DNA of 64,000 bases from Cocos nucifera (Eukaryota > Streptophyta > Magnoliopsida > Arecales > Arecaceae), in NCBI GenBank assembly GCA_006176705.1, contig QRFJ01000747.1:186001-250000 (forward strand), given 5' to 3'. Position numbers and translations under genes: made by a program. Below, one piece after another: positions 11,160-23,233 of this stretch. The notes below the pieces were generated by a model. It did not search any database, was not told where the DNA came from, and worked only from the letters and a program-made list of their open reading frames with translations. Each line of letters opens with the position of its first letter. The stretch's first letter is position 1.

Positions 11160-12880
11160 TAAATTTTTTCTGCTTTCCTCCCGTGTGTGCTCGATCTCTC
11201 TTTGTCTCTCCCCCTCCTCTCCATCGTTGGTGAGGCTTCTTCCCCCCGGGCCAGCGCCGCCCCTCCTTCCTCCTCAGCCGTGCTGCTTCCCCTCCCTTCG
11301 CCCCCCCGACCTCCCCGCCACCCGCCACCCCCCTGGCCGCCATCCCCACCCTTCCCGACCCCTCCTTTCCTGCCATCCTCGGCCGCTCCTTCCCGCCCCC
11401 CCCACCTCCCTCCGACTGCTCTCTCTCTTTCCTCTTTCTCTTTCTTCTCTATCTCACTATCTTACTTTAATTTGTTTCGTAGGTTACATCTAGTACCGTC
11501 GTCCTCCTCTAGCATCATCATTGGTGACCCTCGGAGCTTTCGGTGCGACCCACTCTCTATAGCCGTAGGTATATTTTTTTTAATTTTATAATATTATCTA
11601 TTAATCATGTATATTTATAATAATTTATAGAATATTTATAATAAATATTATAAATATTTATTATAAATATTATAATTATCTACATACCATAATTTTTGGA
11701 TCGTGTCGTGTTGGTAGCCTTGAGTTATGCCATGTCGGTAGCTGTGGACTAGATCTATCAATAAATTAGATTTGGATCGAAATCTGAATATTCAGATTTG
11801 GATTCAATTTTAATTACTGGTACCAGATTCAAATTCGAATATTCGATGGGTCTGTACTTAAAGTACCAGACCCAGACCCTAATGAATTTCGAAAGGCCGG
11901 ATCTGATTCTAAAATTCAAAACTAAGAAATGGAGAGACTGAGAGGAAGATCGATAGATTGAGAGAGGAAGGGTCAGTCGCTCGTCGATCGCCGACAAGGG
12001 AGATCAAGAGTCTAGGAGGGAGGGAGGGAGGGGGTCTGGCCTCGCCACCATCATCGATGAGGGAGATCAAGAGAGGGAGAGAGGAAGGGAGGGATCCAAC
12101 CTCGCCGCCATCATTTGGAGGGAGGGGGTTCGGCCTCTTCGCCATCATTGAGTGAGAGATCGAGAGAGCGAAAGAGGGAGGGAGAGGGTCTTACCTCGCC
12201 AGCATCACTAGGAGGGATGGGGTCCGGCCTTACTAGCGAGGAGATCGAGAGAGTGAGAGAGGGAGGGATGGGGTCCGACCTTACCAACAAGAAAGATTGA
12301 GAGAGAGAAAGAGGAAGATCAAGAGATGGAAAAGCTGGGAGTTAGAGGTTCGACCTTGCTGCCATCATCGACGAAAGAGATCGAGAGAGGGAGAGAGAGA
12401 GTGATCGAGGGGATGGCACACAGCCGAGCTGGCTTGGATACACAATCAAGCCAGCTCGGGCCATGATCGAGTCGACTGGGGGAGGACCCGAGCTGGATGT
12501 CTCAGGCATGAAGTCAGCTATCTCAGGCACGGAGCCGGCTTGGCTTCTAAATGAATAGAATTTGATATGTCTCTCTAAGGTTCCAACTTTAAGCCCTAAG
12601 GTGCCACTATCATCTAATTTGTTCTTCTTTTAGATTTTTGGATTAACACCAAGGTTCGCACAAGAGATCGGATCTACGATTATTGCTCATCCTTAATTAT
12701 TTATAAATTTTATTCATGTTGTAGAATTTATTGCATAATATTTTTTAGATGTTTATATCTTGTTGTTTTTGTTTATTGCATTGAATAATGATAGATCCGT
12801 CAATTGATTAGTGTACATATTAGAGGCTATTTATTGATGCTATACTAATATTATTATTCAACATGATATATTGATTAATA
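11160..12880. other. CACTA interior, low-complexity and non-coding
   Basis: There is a C/T-rich stretch at about 11190-11450 and a GA-rich stretch at about 11920-12420, with 'gagagagg' and 'ggaggga' words. The proline/serine-rich or arginine/glycine-rich frames here follow the base composition and overlap on both strands, so I do not call them genes. Some of it may be the 5' leader of the transposase-like gene. Confidence 0.5.
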
Positions 12881-12890
12881 TTCATTAACG

Positions 12891-14653
12891 TTGCAGATCA
12901 TAATAGCATCAAAATGCCATCTAGCTTTCATCCCTATCCCTCAATGGATAACGCATAGCTCAGCATCCGAGGAGCAGTTGGAGCATACTTCGTCCACCTT
13001 AGCATCGACTGCTCAGGGACCTCCACCACCGGTATCTACTCCATCGACAACATCTACTCCACTGATGGCATCTACTCCACCAACAGCTAAGCCTCTACCA
13101 TCACCCGTATCTAAGACACATGCTACTGTGCAGGCATCTGAGTGTACGTTTTTATTATATTAGCATAACTTTATTTTTATATAGTATTTGTATACTTATA
13201 TATTTGCATAACGTATTTGTATTGCAGGTGCATCATTCAGTTGAACATTTTGTGGTTCCACATGTATGGCACACATGTGAAACTGCCAGCATCAGATGAT
13301 AGTCTATTATGATGCGGAGGGGAGGCCAGTAGGAGAGATCGCGTGGGAGATGCATTCCCTTTTTGGAGTGCTTGTAAGACGGTCAGACATCATTTCCATA
13401 GAGCTCAGAGATTGGCGTTTAATGGATGTTGCCATCAGGGATCGGGTATGGGAGGAGATATGGGTAAGTACGCACATCTTAGTTATATTTATGTATTTTA
13501 TATGTTTACACTATATAAGTTTGATTAGAATAATTTTGTAACTAATTTTTGATAACTTTGTATAGAGAAGGTACGACTTTTCTGATCATGAGAGGGCTTA
13601 AGATGTCCGACTGAGGAAGATCGGAGAGTTGTACCGAGGTTATAAGGTTAAGCTCCACATAGGATGTCTCAAGCATCGACGAGACACTCCAAAGGAGCTT
13701 GTTCTCTGGATACAAGACTGTCCTCTGAGTTAGTGGGAGAGGATGGTTAGACACTGAAGGAGTCAGGAGTTCGAGATAAAATTTCTAACTTTTGAATTTT
13801 TCAATATGCTTAAAATTTTATTTAAATTTTATTTAATTTTTTTTTAAATATTTATTATTTATTTGAATACTTGTTAGGCTACCTTCCATTAGAATCGGAA
13901 GAACCATGCAGCCCAGAATTATACGCACACACTAGGCCAGAGTCTATGGCCAGTTGTGTGCATAAAGAGGTAATTAATTCTAAATCTTACTAGATAAATT
14001 AAATTAATATTTTTTATCATCTTTTTGATAAATTTGTTCTTTGTTATAGCTGATGAGAGATGGAGTGATGCTCAGCCATAGCGAGATCCTCCGATCTAGC
14101 CGCACGAACAAGAGGAGCAGGTCGATGAATGTCGCGATCGGATGTATTTTTGTAAGTATTAAATATATTAGTATATATGATTAGTATTATAGCATTTTTT
14201 ATAAAATTTTATTTTAATTTATAATTATAGGATCAGTTAGATGCCCTCACTCGTGAGGGCCCGAATACCTCTAGGCCCCATGACCATCTACCTCAAGTCT
14301 TAGGGTCTGAGCACTCTGGAAGGATCCGATGCAAGCCCAGACACACATCGATGAGCTACTAGTCTGAGGCGAGCGTCTCCTCATAGAATTTTGGTGTCGT
14401 CAACTGGGAGGAGCTTGAGGAGGCGTTGGCATGGGCAGATCATTCTACGATGCGGGCAGATCGGGCTGAGGAGCATGCATCTCATCTAGAGGGCATCATG
14501 AGAGACATGATGTCGACATTCAGCATGCATTTTGAAGTCACGAGCTTCGAAGATATGTTGGCCTGCATTCCAGCTCCAGCTCTGGCTCCGACTCCAGCAC
14601 CAGCTCCGGCTCCGAGTGACGACGATGATGATGTAGATTTAGGAGACTTTTGA
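12891..14653 (+). pseudogene. Plant transposase-like protein (Ptta/En/Spm, TnpA-type), decayed
   Basis: The accessory DNA-binding protein of CACTA elements, which normally binds subterminal repeats (family knowledge). About five blocks can be followed: a Ser/Thr/Pro-rich segment (12891-13150); a block from 13294 with GRPVGEIAWEMHSLFGVLVR and RDWRLMDVAIRDRVWEEIW before a GTAAGT donor at 13465; a block at 13565-13770 with LRKIGELYRGYKVKLH and KELVLWIQDCPL; a block at 13880-13970 with NRKNHAAQNYTHT; and a C-terminal block (14230-14653) with an acidic tail SDDDDDVDLGDF. The 'PVG...LG.L.R...DW' and 'W......NR.......H' layout fits the family. Stops in the third, fourth and last blocks make it a pseudogene. 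It lies on the plus strand of the element. Confidence 0.72.
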
Positions 14654-15216
14654 TGTATTTTATTTTTTAAAAAAATATTATAATAAATTTTATTTGATAA
14701 TAAAATTTTAGTATTTTAGAATAATTTTTATATTTATTATATTTTTTTATGCTATATATCTATATTTATCAGGTAAAATATATAAAAAAATAAAAATTTT
14801 AATTTTTTAATTATTTAAGATTTACGGTAATGATTTTATAACCGCTATTATATCCGTGCCAATCGCTATCATAGGTTCCTGATGCAAACGGTATCAACCA
14901 CTATATTAGATCTATAGCAGCGGTTAAAAAATCGCTGCTATAGATTATCTATGACAGCGGTTATGTAACCACTGCTATAGATAACCTATGGTAGTGGTTG
15001 CATAACTGCTACTATAGATCGATCTATTGCAACGGTTTATAAACTGCTGCAATAGGCTATCTATAGCAGTGGTTCAAACAACCGCTGCAACAACCGCTGC
15101 CATAGAGCTACGATAATTGCTGCAGTAGTAGCGGTTAAATAACCACCTATGGCAGTGATTTTTTGGACTACGACAATGGTTACGAACTACTGCCATAGTC
15201 CTTTTTTGTAGTAGTG

Positions 15217-15706
15217 ATGGTTCAAGATGGTTCTGCTATCCATGTTGCATTTATTGGCTTATATGTTTGCTTTTAGAATCTATTATGCTTTTATTTGATT
15301 TCAAAGGAAAAAGGAATGATTACCAAAAAAGAAAACAAAAGAGAAAAAGAAAGTAAAGAAGAAAAGTTTTACTTATCTAGTGATGACTTCCACTCTTTCT
15401 TAGTGAAGGCTTCTCTTCCATCATAATTACCACCATAGGTCATAACCCCAACATTCTTAACATGTCCAGTTTACATTCCTTATTTTGTGTTTACATTTGT
15501 GGTTGACATTCAGGAGATTGATTACATCACTATAATATTCTTCCTTACTATTATTTGTCATATATTCAGTGACTTTGGATAATAGCATTCATGTCCATTT
15601 TGGAATTGATGAGTTAGTAGCTGGGTTTATTGTGCTTCTCAAATTGCATCATTACACTTGTTTCTGCTCCATGTCAAGATATGCAAGTAAAGGTTGTTGT
15701 CAAGCC
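15217..15706. other. PDK intron between the CACTA element and the solo LTR
   Basis: Non-coding and co-linear with R 55953-56442. The small frame starting at 15569 is also open in R but has no family signature. Confidence 0.75.
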
Positions 15707-16185
15707 TGTAGGGTTTGGTGTACAGGGCAGAAGCATAGATTTCAAAGCATAATTATGAAATCATAAAAACCAAACCCAAACCCTAGGACCACCTTATTAA
15801 AATTTAAATCATATAATATGCATTTATGACATATAAGAGGGTATTGAAACATACCTCAATCGCTAAATCCTAATTTTGACTCTGATCACCTGCAGCAGTC
15901 CATCAGGGTTTCCATCAGATACCCACGTGTTCATCCTCTAATGTTGATCCACACGGGGACTTTCTTAGCCTTTAATGTCACCCTCCTAGCCTTTCCTTGC
16001 CTTCCTTTCTCTTTCCTTGTCTTCTTAATTTTTCTTTCTAATCTCTTTGTCTTAAGGAAGACTTCTTATCCTTATTAGGACCTTATCTAGATAAGAGAAA
16101 GAAAGAAAGAAAATTGGACAATAAGGAACTCTTGTAAGAAAGAAGGAGGAATTTATGATGCTTTGGACTCCCAGTGCGCACCCCT

Positions 16186-16193
16186 ATTTATAA
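16186..16193 (-). promoter_or_regulatory. TATA box of the solo LTR
   Basis: 'tatttata' on the plus strand (TATAAATA on the minus) corresponds to the TATA box of the copia-2 LTRs (43263 and 52081). The copia-1 insertion duplicates GTACG right beside it, which separates the TATA box from the upstream promoter. Confidence 0.6.
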
Positions 16194-16194
16194 T

Positions 16195-16199
16195 GTACG
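16195..16199. other. Target-site duplication GTACG of copia-1 (left)
   Basis: GTACG is repeated at 23234-23238 and present once at 56928-56932 in R, the unoccupied site. Confidence 0.9.
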
Positions 16200-18489
16200 T
16201 CTTAGATATATGTGCCCTAGAAGCCAGAATTGGCTGACACTTGTAATACACTTCTAGGGGCAAAATTATAATTTTGACTATAATTAGTAAAATGGGTTAT
16301 TTTCTATCACACCTATGTATTTAGTGTCTGTGATACATCCTTTGAGTTAATGGTAATGATAATTCATATTTTCAAGAGTTGAAAATTTAAGACATGAATA
16401 ATCATTATTAACTCATAAACAGCTCCCGACCATAGGATCATCACGAGGATGGTGATTGATCTGAAAGGTTGGTGTACGATCGCTTCTCTTTAGTAGATGA
16501 GTCTTGAGTCTACGGTGTGGAGACACCGGAGCGAAAGTACAGGTACTCGTTAGAGAACGAGGGCACTGAGCGTGACCACCTCGAGTAGTCATTAGGGAGT
16601 CTACCTTCTCGTCAATGACTGACTCGATGCTGCAGTAGTGTGTCTGGTTCTTTGACCTGAGATGCATCGGCAGTTCACCTTGAGGGTGTTATAGTTTGAC
16701 TACACCATTACTCGGTCTCCTAGCCATATGGAACCCTGAGGTGTATGTTGGCTATAGCATGTTCATTGTAGGAACTGGATTGCATCAAGATGGAATCTAT
16801 CTACCTCGGTGGTAGAGGAGCAGCCCTATGATAATCATGAGAATCAAGTCCTGAAGCCCATGGCCATGGCAGAGTGAAATAATAGAAAGAGTTTCTATTT
16901 AGGTTTTCACATTGGACTCGAATCGAATGATTACATCATATGACAGAGACTAGGGTTTGACGAGTTTCACCTTAACCCTAATCTGATCGGGGCTCAAGAT
17001 AGAAGAACTTAATCACACAGGTAGCTGCACCAAGAGGTTCGCATTCAGCTCTGATGGGTTGCCACCATATACTGCTAGGTGTCACTGGTGGATTTTGGGA
17101 GCAATTAGAATGATTTAGATGATCGATCATTCTAGCTGTTCGAATCAGAAGAGTTCTGATCCATCGAAAGGAGTTTCGATGATGTCTATGATAGAGATCA
17201 TGACATATCCCATTACCATACAGAACTGAACCTAACTGGGTCACACAAACAAGGGTTTGAATCTGGTGATCATCAATTGAACTGATCTAGTTCAATTGAT
17301 CTGAATGAGATTCAATTAGGTTCAAGGAAAATCGTGCTAGCACTCGATTGAACCTAACGTTCTTCTTTTACTATCATAAATAAGTTGTCCTGACTGAGCC
17401 AAAGGAGTTTGTGCTCAATCAGAGGCCTTCATATGGTCTGACTGGAGGTTGTCCAAGTTAGAGAAAAGGTTGTCTTATTTTATAAGACATGACCTGCCAT
17501 TTTTGGTCACCTGCCATTTTTGGTCCTTTGACTTTGGTCAAAAGTTGACCTTTGACTGGTCAAATGTTGACCATTAGACACTTTGACTTTTGTCCACGTG
17601 TCATGCACCTATTGGAGAGCTGGTGGGGGCCTGTCCCCCTGCCAGAACCTGGCAAGGAGGAGGGCGCACGCCACCCTTAGGCGTGTGCCCAAGTTGGAGG
17701 CGCCTAGGAGTCCTTGTTGGACAAGGACTCCATCTCCTTTTTGGATTCCAATTAGAGTTCTACTAAGAACCAACTTTGACTGGTCTTAGGCACCCTCTAA
17801 GGAGGAATCCAGGGGACTCTATTCCAACCAATCAGATTTAGATCTGATTTCACAAAGGGTTGTGATTGGTTGGGAAGGAAGAGGAGTTGGATCACAGCTT
17901 AGTCTATAAATAAGACCCTGCGCCCAACTCAGATTAAGAATGCAATTAGAATAAGATTTCCCATGCCCCAAGGCTGCCTCTCCCCTCTTCCTCCATGCCT
18001 AAACCTTCTCCTCCTTCTCCTCTCCACGTCCAAAAGAGTTTTGGACTTGGTTGGTGCGTTCCAGATCAAAAGAAAGGCGATCAAAAGAAGAAGGCTGCAC
18101 TGCTGCAAAGGACGACTGCTGATCTTCAAAAGGAGTTTTGAAGATCCTCCAGATCAGATCCAGATCTAATTTTTGGAGACATGATAGAGAAGAAGAGGAT
18201 CTCCAGATCCAACCTGAGTGGATATCGGTAGAGGCCAGGCGCTTGCGTGGCTAGATCCAGAACCTTCCGCTGCAATCAGGATCATCATACAGGGTAATAG
18301 GATTACCCAAATCAGGTAAATTAAATTTGATTTAATTTATCTTATTTTATTTTATTTATTAAAATAATAAGAATTAGATCTAAAATATATCAAGATCTGA
18401 TTGGGATCAAGAGAAAAATTTTTGAAATATATCTCTTGATCTGATCAGATCTGAACGAACCTGGATCGGAAAATCAGAATTTCCCTTCA
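16200..18489 (+). repeat. 5' LTR of copia-1 (2290 bp)
   Basis: It starts TCTTAGATATATGTGCCC, where the canonical TG has become TC (the R solo LTR has TGTTAGATATATG). It ends ...TTCCCTTCA, directly before the primer site. A TATA box 'tataaataag' lies at 17905. No gene is encoded; small frames within it (for example 16413-16667 minus) recur in the R solo LTR only because the LTR is repeated. Confidence 0.9.
17905..17914 (+). promoter_or_regulatory. TATA box in the copia-1 5' LTR
   Basis: 'tataaataag' is followed by 'accctgcgccc'. The same element is at about 22648 in the 3' LTR and about 59858 in the R solo LTR. Confidence 0.6.
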
Positions 18490-18491
18490 AC

Positions 18492-18503
18492 TGGTATCAG
18501 AGC
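18492..18503 (+). other. Primer binding site of copia-1 (tRNA-Met type)
   Basis: TGGTATCAGAGC lies two bases after the LTR end. It is complementary to the 3' end of plant initiator tRNA-Met, the usual copia primer. Confidence 0.92.
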
Positions 18504-20367
18504 CATGGTTCTAAATTATTTAGATCTGATTTTAAATTTATTTTAATTAAAAAATAAGTGATTTCAGATGTCACATGAGATGTGATCAGATCTAAAATCA
18601 GAAAAATTAAAATTAAATAATTTGGATCTAAGATTAGAAGATATGCATGACTAGTTCTAGAATAGAATAGTTCTATAGAATAGTCTTGCATATGTTTTGA
18701 TTTAATCTGATTAAATCATATTTTAGATCTTCTTATTTACTATTTTTTGATATTATAAGTTATTATATATAACATCTAAAAAATAGCAAATAAAAATTAT
18801 TTAATTTTAAAATATCATATGAGATATGATTGATGCATGTCTAGACTAGTTGTAGAATAGTTCTACATAATTATCTAGATTAGAATTTATTTTGATTAGA
18901 TCAATTTAAATCTAATTTTTTAGATTATTATGAGATAATTTAGATCTAAAAATATGCATAATTATGATACATGAGATGTATGCAAAATATGCCATGATTA
19001 GATCTAAATTTGTATATGAGATATATGATATAGATCTAAAACTATTTTGTAGTATTGACATGTTCCTGATTAAGGCGTTCCTCTTGGCCGTCCGGTCATA
19101 AGAATGAAGAAGGGTTTAAAGGCCCTCTCTTCCCATTCGATGGGGTGTTCTTATGATGTGTAGGGGTGCTGCGTGTTCGTCCTTAATCAGAAATCCAAAA
19201 CTTACTTTCTGCAAAACCCTAGATCCTGAAACCCTAGGATTTATTGTGCATATTTTGTTTATGAACCCTACTTAATTAAGAATTAAGTTTATAGAATATT
19301 AATTAGGTCTAAAATTGAGAATTTCAGATCTAAGACATATTCATAATACTGGGTTCGGGCTTGGGTAGCTCAATTAGGTCTAAGCGGTTGATCAAATCGA
19401 ATCAAGAGTTGGTTAGATGGGATCAACAATGCTTAAATTGACCAGCCTAATAGGATTAAGTCTGGGTCAAGATCGAGTCACGATCAAGCAAGACCTAATT
19501 AGGCTCAGAGGTTAGAGTCTGGATTGTAGGCAAACCCAATTGGTTCTGACTCAATAATTTGGTGTCTAAGGTAAGTTTGGCACATACGACCGACTGGATT
19601 TTTAATTGGAAGCTACTCGATCTGAATGTGCATTCTTGTACGAGTTAATGGCATATTCCTTCCATCGATCTCACTTACCTGGCCATATCTGTTGACACAG
19701 TTCTGATCTGAGGTGGTCAATAATCCGAGCTAACCCATGCCACTAGGTTAGTCATAATTGTTATGACTAAGCCAAGTCTAGTTTAATGAGACCTGAATCA
19801 ATTCTCCCTAAGAAAAGATTAAGTCTGAGGTCTTCCACCATTGTAGATGTGCGGGCCCTTCCCGGGGTTGATTGTTCTCGGCTGGATACAGTGGCTCAGT
19901 TGCACCAGAAAGATGCAATCATGTCTATTAGGCATTGGATGCTATGGGCTGGAGGATGAGTTGGGCTCAATATTTTGGATACGGTGAGAGACTCAATTAG
20001 GAACCCAGTCTATGCAAATGGTGGGTCTGACTTAACTAAGGAGTGGATCAATATTTCGGATATGGTGAGATTCATGAATTAGAGACCAAGTTTGGGTGCA
20101 CCATGATTAGAGAATCACTGAACAAGAGTTGTTCACTCATTGGCTAACCCATCACCAATAACTGTTAGGTGAGGTGATGAGTCAGTTGGTGAGACCGCAC
20201 CACCCACTAGAAATCATTAATCGGGAGATTTTCGCATCTCTACAGAGGGAGTGTAGGGATCCGAGAAAATAGTGGGAGCTAATTTGTTTAAAAATAAAAT
20301 CCCTAAACAAATTGGTCAAGTCAAAATTACAGTATCTAACTAGAATCTTTGACTCTCTACAGAAAAT
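18504..20367 (+). other. Leader of copia-1 between the primer site and gag
   Basis: About 1.9 kb without a reading frame. It is rich in 'agatctaaa' words and has the repeated phrases 'caatattttggat' (19967) and 'caatatttcggat' (20049). Long untranslated leaders are common in large plant copia elements. Confidence 0.6.
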
Positions 20368-21227
20368 ATGTCTGCGTCAAACCCATTGGCACGTATCCTG
20401 GACACACATAGACTGACTGGACCCAATTATAAAGATTGGCTCAGGAACTACAAAATTGTTTTGGGTTCTGAGAAGTTAACCCATGTTTTGGACCAGGACC
20501 CTCCCACATTACCAGCCCGTCCATCTGTTGAACAGAGAGCGTCTCTGAAAAAATGGATTGACGAAGATAATAAGGCCAGATATTACATGTTGGGCTCGAT
20601 GTCTAATGAGCTCCAGCGCCAACATGAAGATATCGGGACTGCTCGCCAAATGTTGGCTCACCTACAGGAGATGTTTGGTGAACAGAGTCGCGCAGCCAAA
20701 TATCAAGTCACAAAATGACTTTTTAAGGCTAAGATGCATGATGGGCAGTCAGTCCAAGATCACTGTCTGACAATGATCAAGGACATGGAAGAGCTTGAGA
20801 AGCTCGGTGTGAAGTTGGACTTGGACCTGCAGAATGATATATTCTGCAATCCTTGACTAATGCATATGGATAATTCATCATGAATTACCACATGCATAAA
20901 CTTCAGAATTCCTTGGCCGAATTAATGAATATGCTGGTTACCACTGAGCTTTCTATGAAAGGTTCTAAAGGCTCAGTTCTTGCTATGGAACGGACTTCTT
21001 CCAAAAGAAAGTCTTATGGAAAGAAAAAGAAGTCTGTGAAAAAGCAAAAGGTGGAAGGATCAAAGAAGAAGAAGGCAGAATCAAAGAAAAAGGCCGATGG
21101 CAAAGGAAAGTGTTTCCATTACAACAGCGATGGCCATTGGAAGCAGGAACTGTCCTACTTACCTGGCCACCCTAAAGAACAAGAAGGAAGGTCCTTCTGG
21201 AGGTATGCTCATTATTCGAGCAAAACG
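20368..21227 (+). pseudogene. Gag polyprotein of copia-1 (UBN2 type)
   Basis: The capsid/nucleocapsid protein of the retrotransposon. The frame from ATG 20368 reads LTGPNYKDWLRNYKIVLGSE and SNELQRQHEDIGTARQMLAH, the copia capsid signature, to a TGA at 20716. It continues in frame (KAKMHDGQSVQDHCLTMIKD) to another stop near 20854. A frameshift leads to the frame 20880-21230 with a lysine-rich tract (KKKAESKKKADGKGK) and a zinc-knuckle remnant CFHYNSDGHWKQEL, in which the second and last cysteines are replaced. Two stops and a frameshift make it non-functional. Confidence 0.85.
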
Positions 21228-21230
21228 TGA

Positions 21231-21303
21231 ATGCCAAACGACCTAGGGATAGTCCAAACCGGATATCTATGGCACCTGAGATTAGGTCATATAGCAGAAG
21301 ATA
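21231..21303 (+). pseudogene. Start of the copia-1 GAG-pre-integrase region
   Basis: The frame at 21231 contains GYLWHLRLGHIAED, the histidine-bearing GAG-pre-integrase motif of copia pol. It follows gag within a few dozen bases, so the protease coding part appears to be deleted. The N gap cuts it off. Confidence 0.75.
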
Positions 21304-22303
21304 NNNNNNNNNNNNNNNNNNNNNNNNNNNNNNNNNNNNNNNNNNNNNNNNNNNNNNNNNNNNNNNNNNNNNNNNNNNNNNNNNNNNNNNNNNNNNNNNN
21401 NNNNNNNNNNNNNNNNNNNNNNNNNNNNNNNNNNNNNNNNNNNNNNNNNNNNNNNNNNNNNNNNNNNNNNNNNNNNNNNNNNNNNNNNNNNNNNNNNNNN
21501 NNNNNNNNNNNNNNNNNNNNNNNNNNNNNNNNNNNNNNNNNNNNNNNNNNNNNNNNNNNNNNNNNNNNNNNNNNNNNNNNNNNNNNNNNNNNNNNNNNNN
21601 NNNNNNNNNNNNNNNNNNNNNNNNNNNNNNNNNNNNNNNNNNNNNNNNNNNNNNNNNNNNNNNNNNNNNNNNNNNNNNNNNNNNNNNNNNNNNNNNNNNN
21701 NNNNNNNNNNNNNNNNNNNNNNNNNNNNNNNNNNNNNNNNNNNNNNNNNNNNNNNNNNNNNNNNNNNNNNNNNNNNNNNNNNNNNNNNNNNNNNNNNNNN
21801 NNNNNNNNNNNNNNNNNNNNNNNNNNNNNNNNNNNNNNNNNNNNNNNNNNNNNNNNNNNNNNNNNNNNNNNNNNNNNNNNNNNNNNNNNNNNNNNNNNNN
21901 NNNNNNNNNNNNNNNNNNNNNNNNNNNNNNNNNNNNNNNNNNNNNNNNNNNNNNNNNNNNNNNNNNNNNNNNNNNNNNNNNNNNNNNNNNNNNNNNNNNN
22001 NNNNNNNNNNNNNNNNNNNNNNNNNNNNNNNNNNNNNNNNNNNNNNNNNNNNNNNNNNNNNNNNNNNNNNNNNNNNNNNNNNNNNNNNNNNNNNNNNNNN
22101 NNNNNNNNNNNNNNNNNNNNNNNNNNNNNNNNNNNNNNNNNNNNNNNNNNNNNNNNNNNNNNNNNNNNNNNNNNNNNNNNNNNNNNNNNNNNNNNNNNNN
22201 NNNNNNNNNNNNNNNNNNNNNNNNNNNNNNNNNNNNNNNNNNNNNNNNNNNNNNNNNNNNNNNNNNNNNNNNNNNNNNNNNNNNNNNNNNNNNNNNNNNN
22301 NNN
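21304..22303. other. Assembly gap, exactly 1000 N
   Basis: A run of 1000 undetermined bases inside copia-1. The round length suggests a placeholder. Reading frames drawn across it are artefacts. Confidence 0.98.
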
Positions 22304-23233
22304 TGGTCAAATGTTGACCATAGACACTTTGACTTTTGTCCATGTGTCACGCACCTATTGGAAAACTGGTGGGGGCCTGTCCCCCTGCCAGAACCTGGCA
22401 AGGAGGAGGGCGCACGCCACCCTAGGCGTGTGCCCAAGTTGGAGGCGCCTTGGAGTCCTTGTTGGACAAGGACTCCACCTCCCTTTTGGATTCCAATCAG
22501 AGTTCTACTAAGAATCCAGTTTGACTGGTCTTAGGCACCCTCTAAGGAGGAATCCAGGGGACTCTATTCCAACCAATCAGATTTAGATCTGATTTCACAA
22601 AGGGTTGTGATTGGTTGAGAGGAAGAGGAGTTGGATCACGCTTAGTCTATAAATAAGACCCTGCGCCCAACTCAGATTGAAAGAATGCAATTAGAATAGA
22701 GATTTTCCATGCCCCAAGGCTGCCTCTCCCCTCTTCCTCCATGCCTAAACTTCTCCTCCTTCTCCTCTCCACGTCCAAAAGAGTTTTGGACTTAGGTTGG
22801 TGCGTTCCAGATCAAAAGAAAGGCGATCAAAAGAAGAAGGCTGCACTGCTGCAAAGGACGACTGCTGATCTTCAAAAGGAGTTTTGAAGATCCTCCAGAT
22901 CAGATCCAGATCTAATTTTTGGAGGCGTGATAGAGAAGAAGAGGATCTCCAGATCCAACCTGAGTGGATATCGATAGAGGCCAGGCGCTTGCGTGGCTAG
23001 ATCCAGAACCTTCCGCTGCAATCAGGATCATCTACAGGGTAATAGGATTACCCAAATCAGGTAAATTAAATTTGATTTAATTTATCTTATTTTATTTTAT
23101 TTATTAAAATAATAAGAATCAGATCTGAAATATATCAAGATCTGATTAGGATCAAGAGAAAATTTTTGAAATATATCTCTTGATCTAATCAGATCTGGAC
23201 GAACCTGGACCGAAAAAATAGGATTTCCGTTCA
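22304..23233 (+). repeat. 3' LTR of copia-1, right 930 bp
   Basis: It corresponds to 17557-18489 of the 5' LTR and ends ...TTCCGTTCA before GTACG. The first ~1357 bp of this LTR lie in the gap. Confidence 0.92.

Larger units (their letters stand above)
9592..15216 (+). mobile_element. CACTA (En/Spm) DNA transposon, 5625 bp, probably non-autonomous
   Basis: The left end is CACTACTATAAAAA and the right end is TTTTTTGTAGTAGTG, forming terminal inverted repeats of about 14 bp. The 3-bp duplication ATG flanks it. Both subterminal regions (about 9600-10010 and 14820-15200) are packed with 'ctatggcagcggtt'-like motifs in both orientations, as in the superfamily. Inside are a large inverted repeat (about 10020-10990) and a decayed transposase-associated gene (12891-14653). 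No TnpD-type catalytic gene is present. R has the clean empty site. Confidence 0.92.
16200..23233 (+). mobile_element. Copia-1: Ty1/copia LTR retrotransposon, incomplete in assembly
   Basis: The order is 5' LTR (16200-18489), primer binding site complementary to tRNA-Met, leader, gag, start of the GAG-pre-integrase region, 1000 N, then the last 930 bp of the 3' LTR (22304-23233). It is flanked by GTACG. It inserted into the minus-strand solo LTR. The pol region and the first ~1.36 kb of the 3' LTR are lost in the gap. By eye the two LTR parts differ by a few percent. Confidence 0.88.

Noticed and set aside
11149..11591. Proline- and serine-rich or glycine- and arginine-rich proteins in the CACTA element
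   Set aside because: Opposite-strand and overlapping frames of a C/T-rich low-complexity stretch, with no family signature.
16413..17244. Small frames conserved between 16413-17244 and 58367-59199 on the minus strand
   Set aside because: Both lie inside LTRs of the copia-1 family; conservation is repeat identity and not protein constraint.
21172..22534. Very long reading frames (about 350-435 codons) on both strands
   Set aside because: They cross the 1000-N gap; the residues are unknown and the frames are artefacts.
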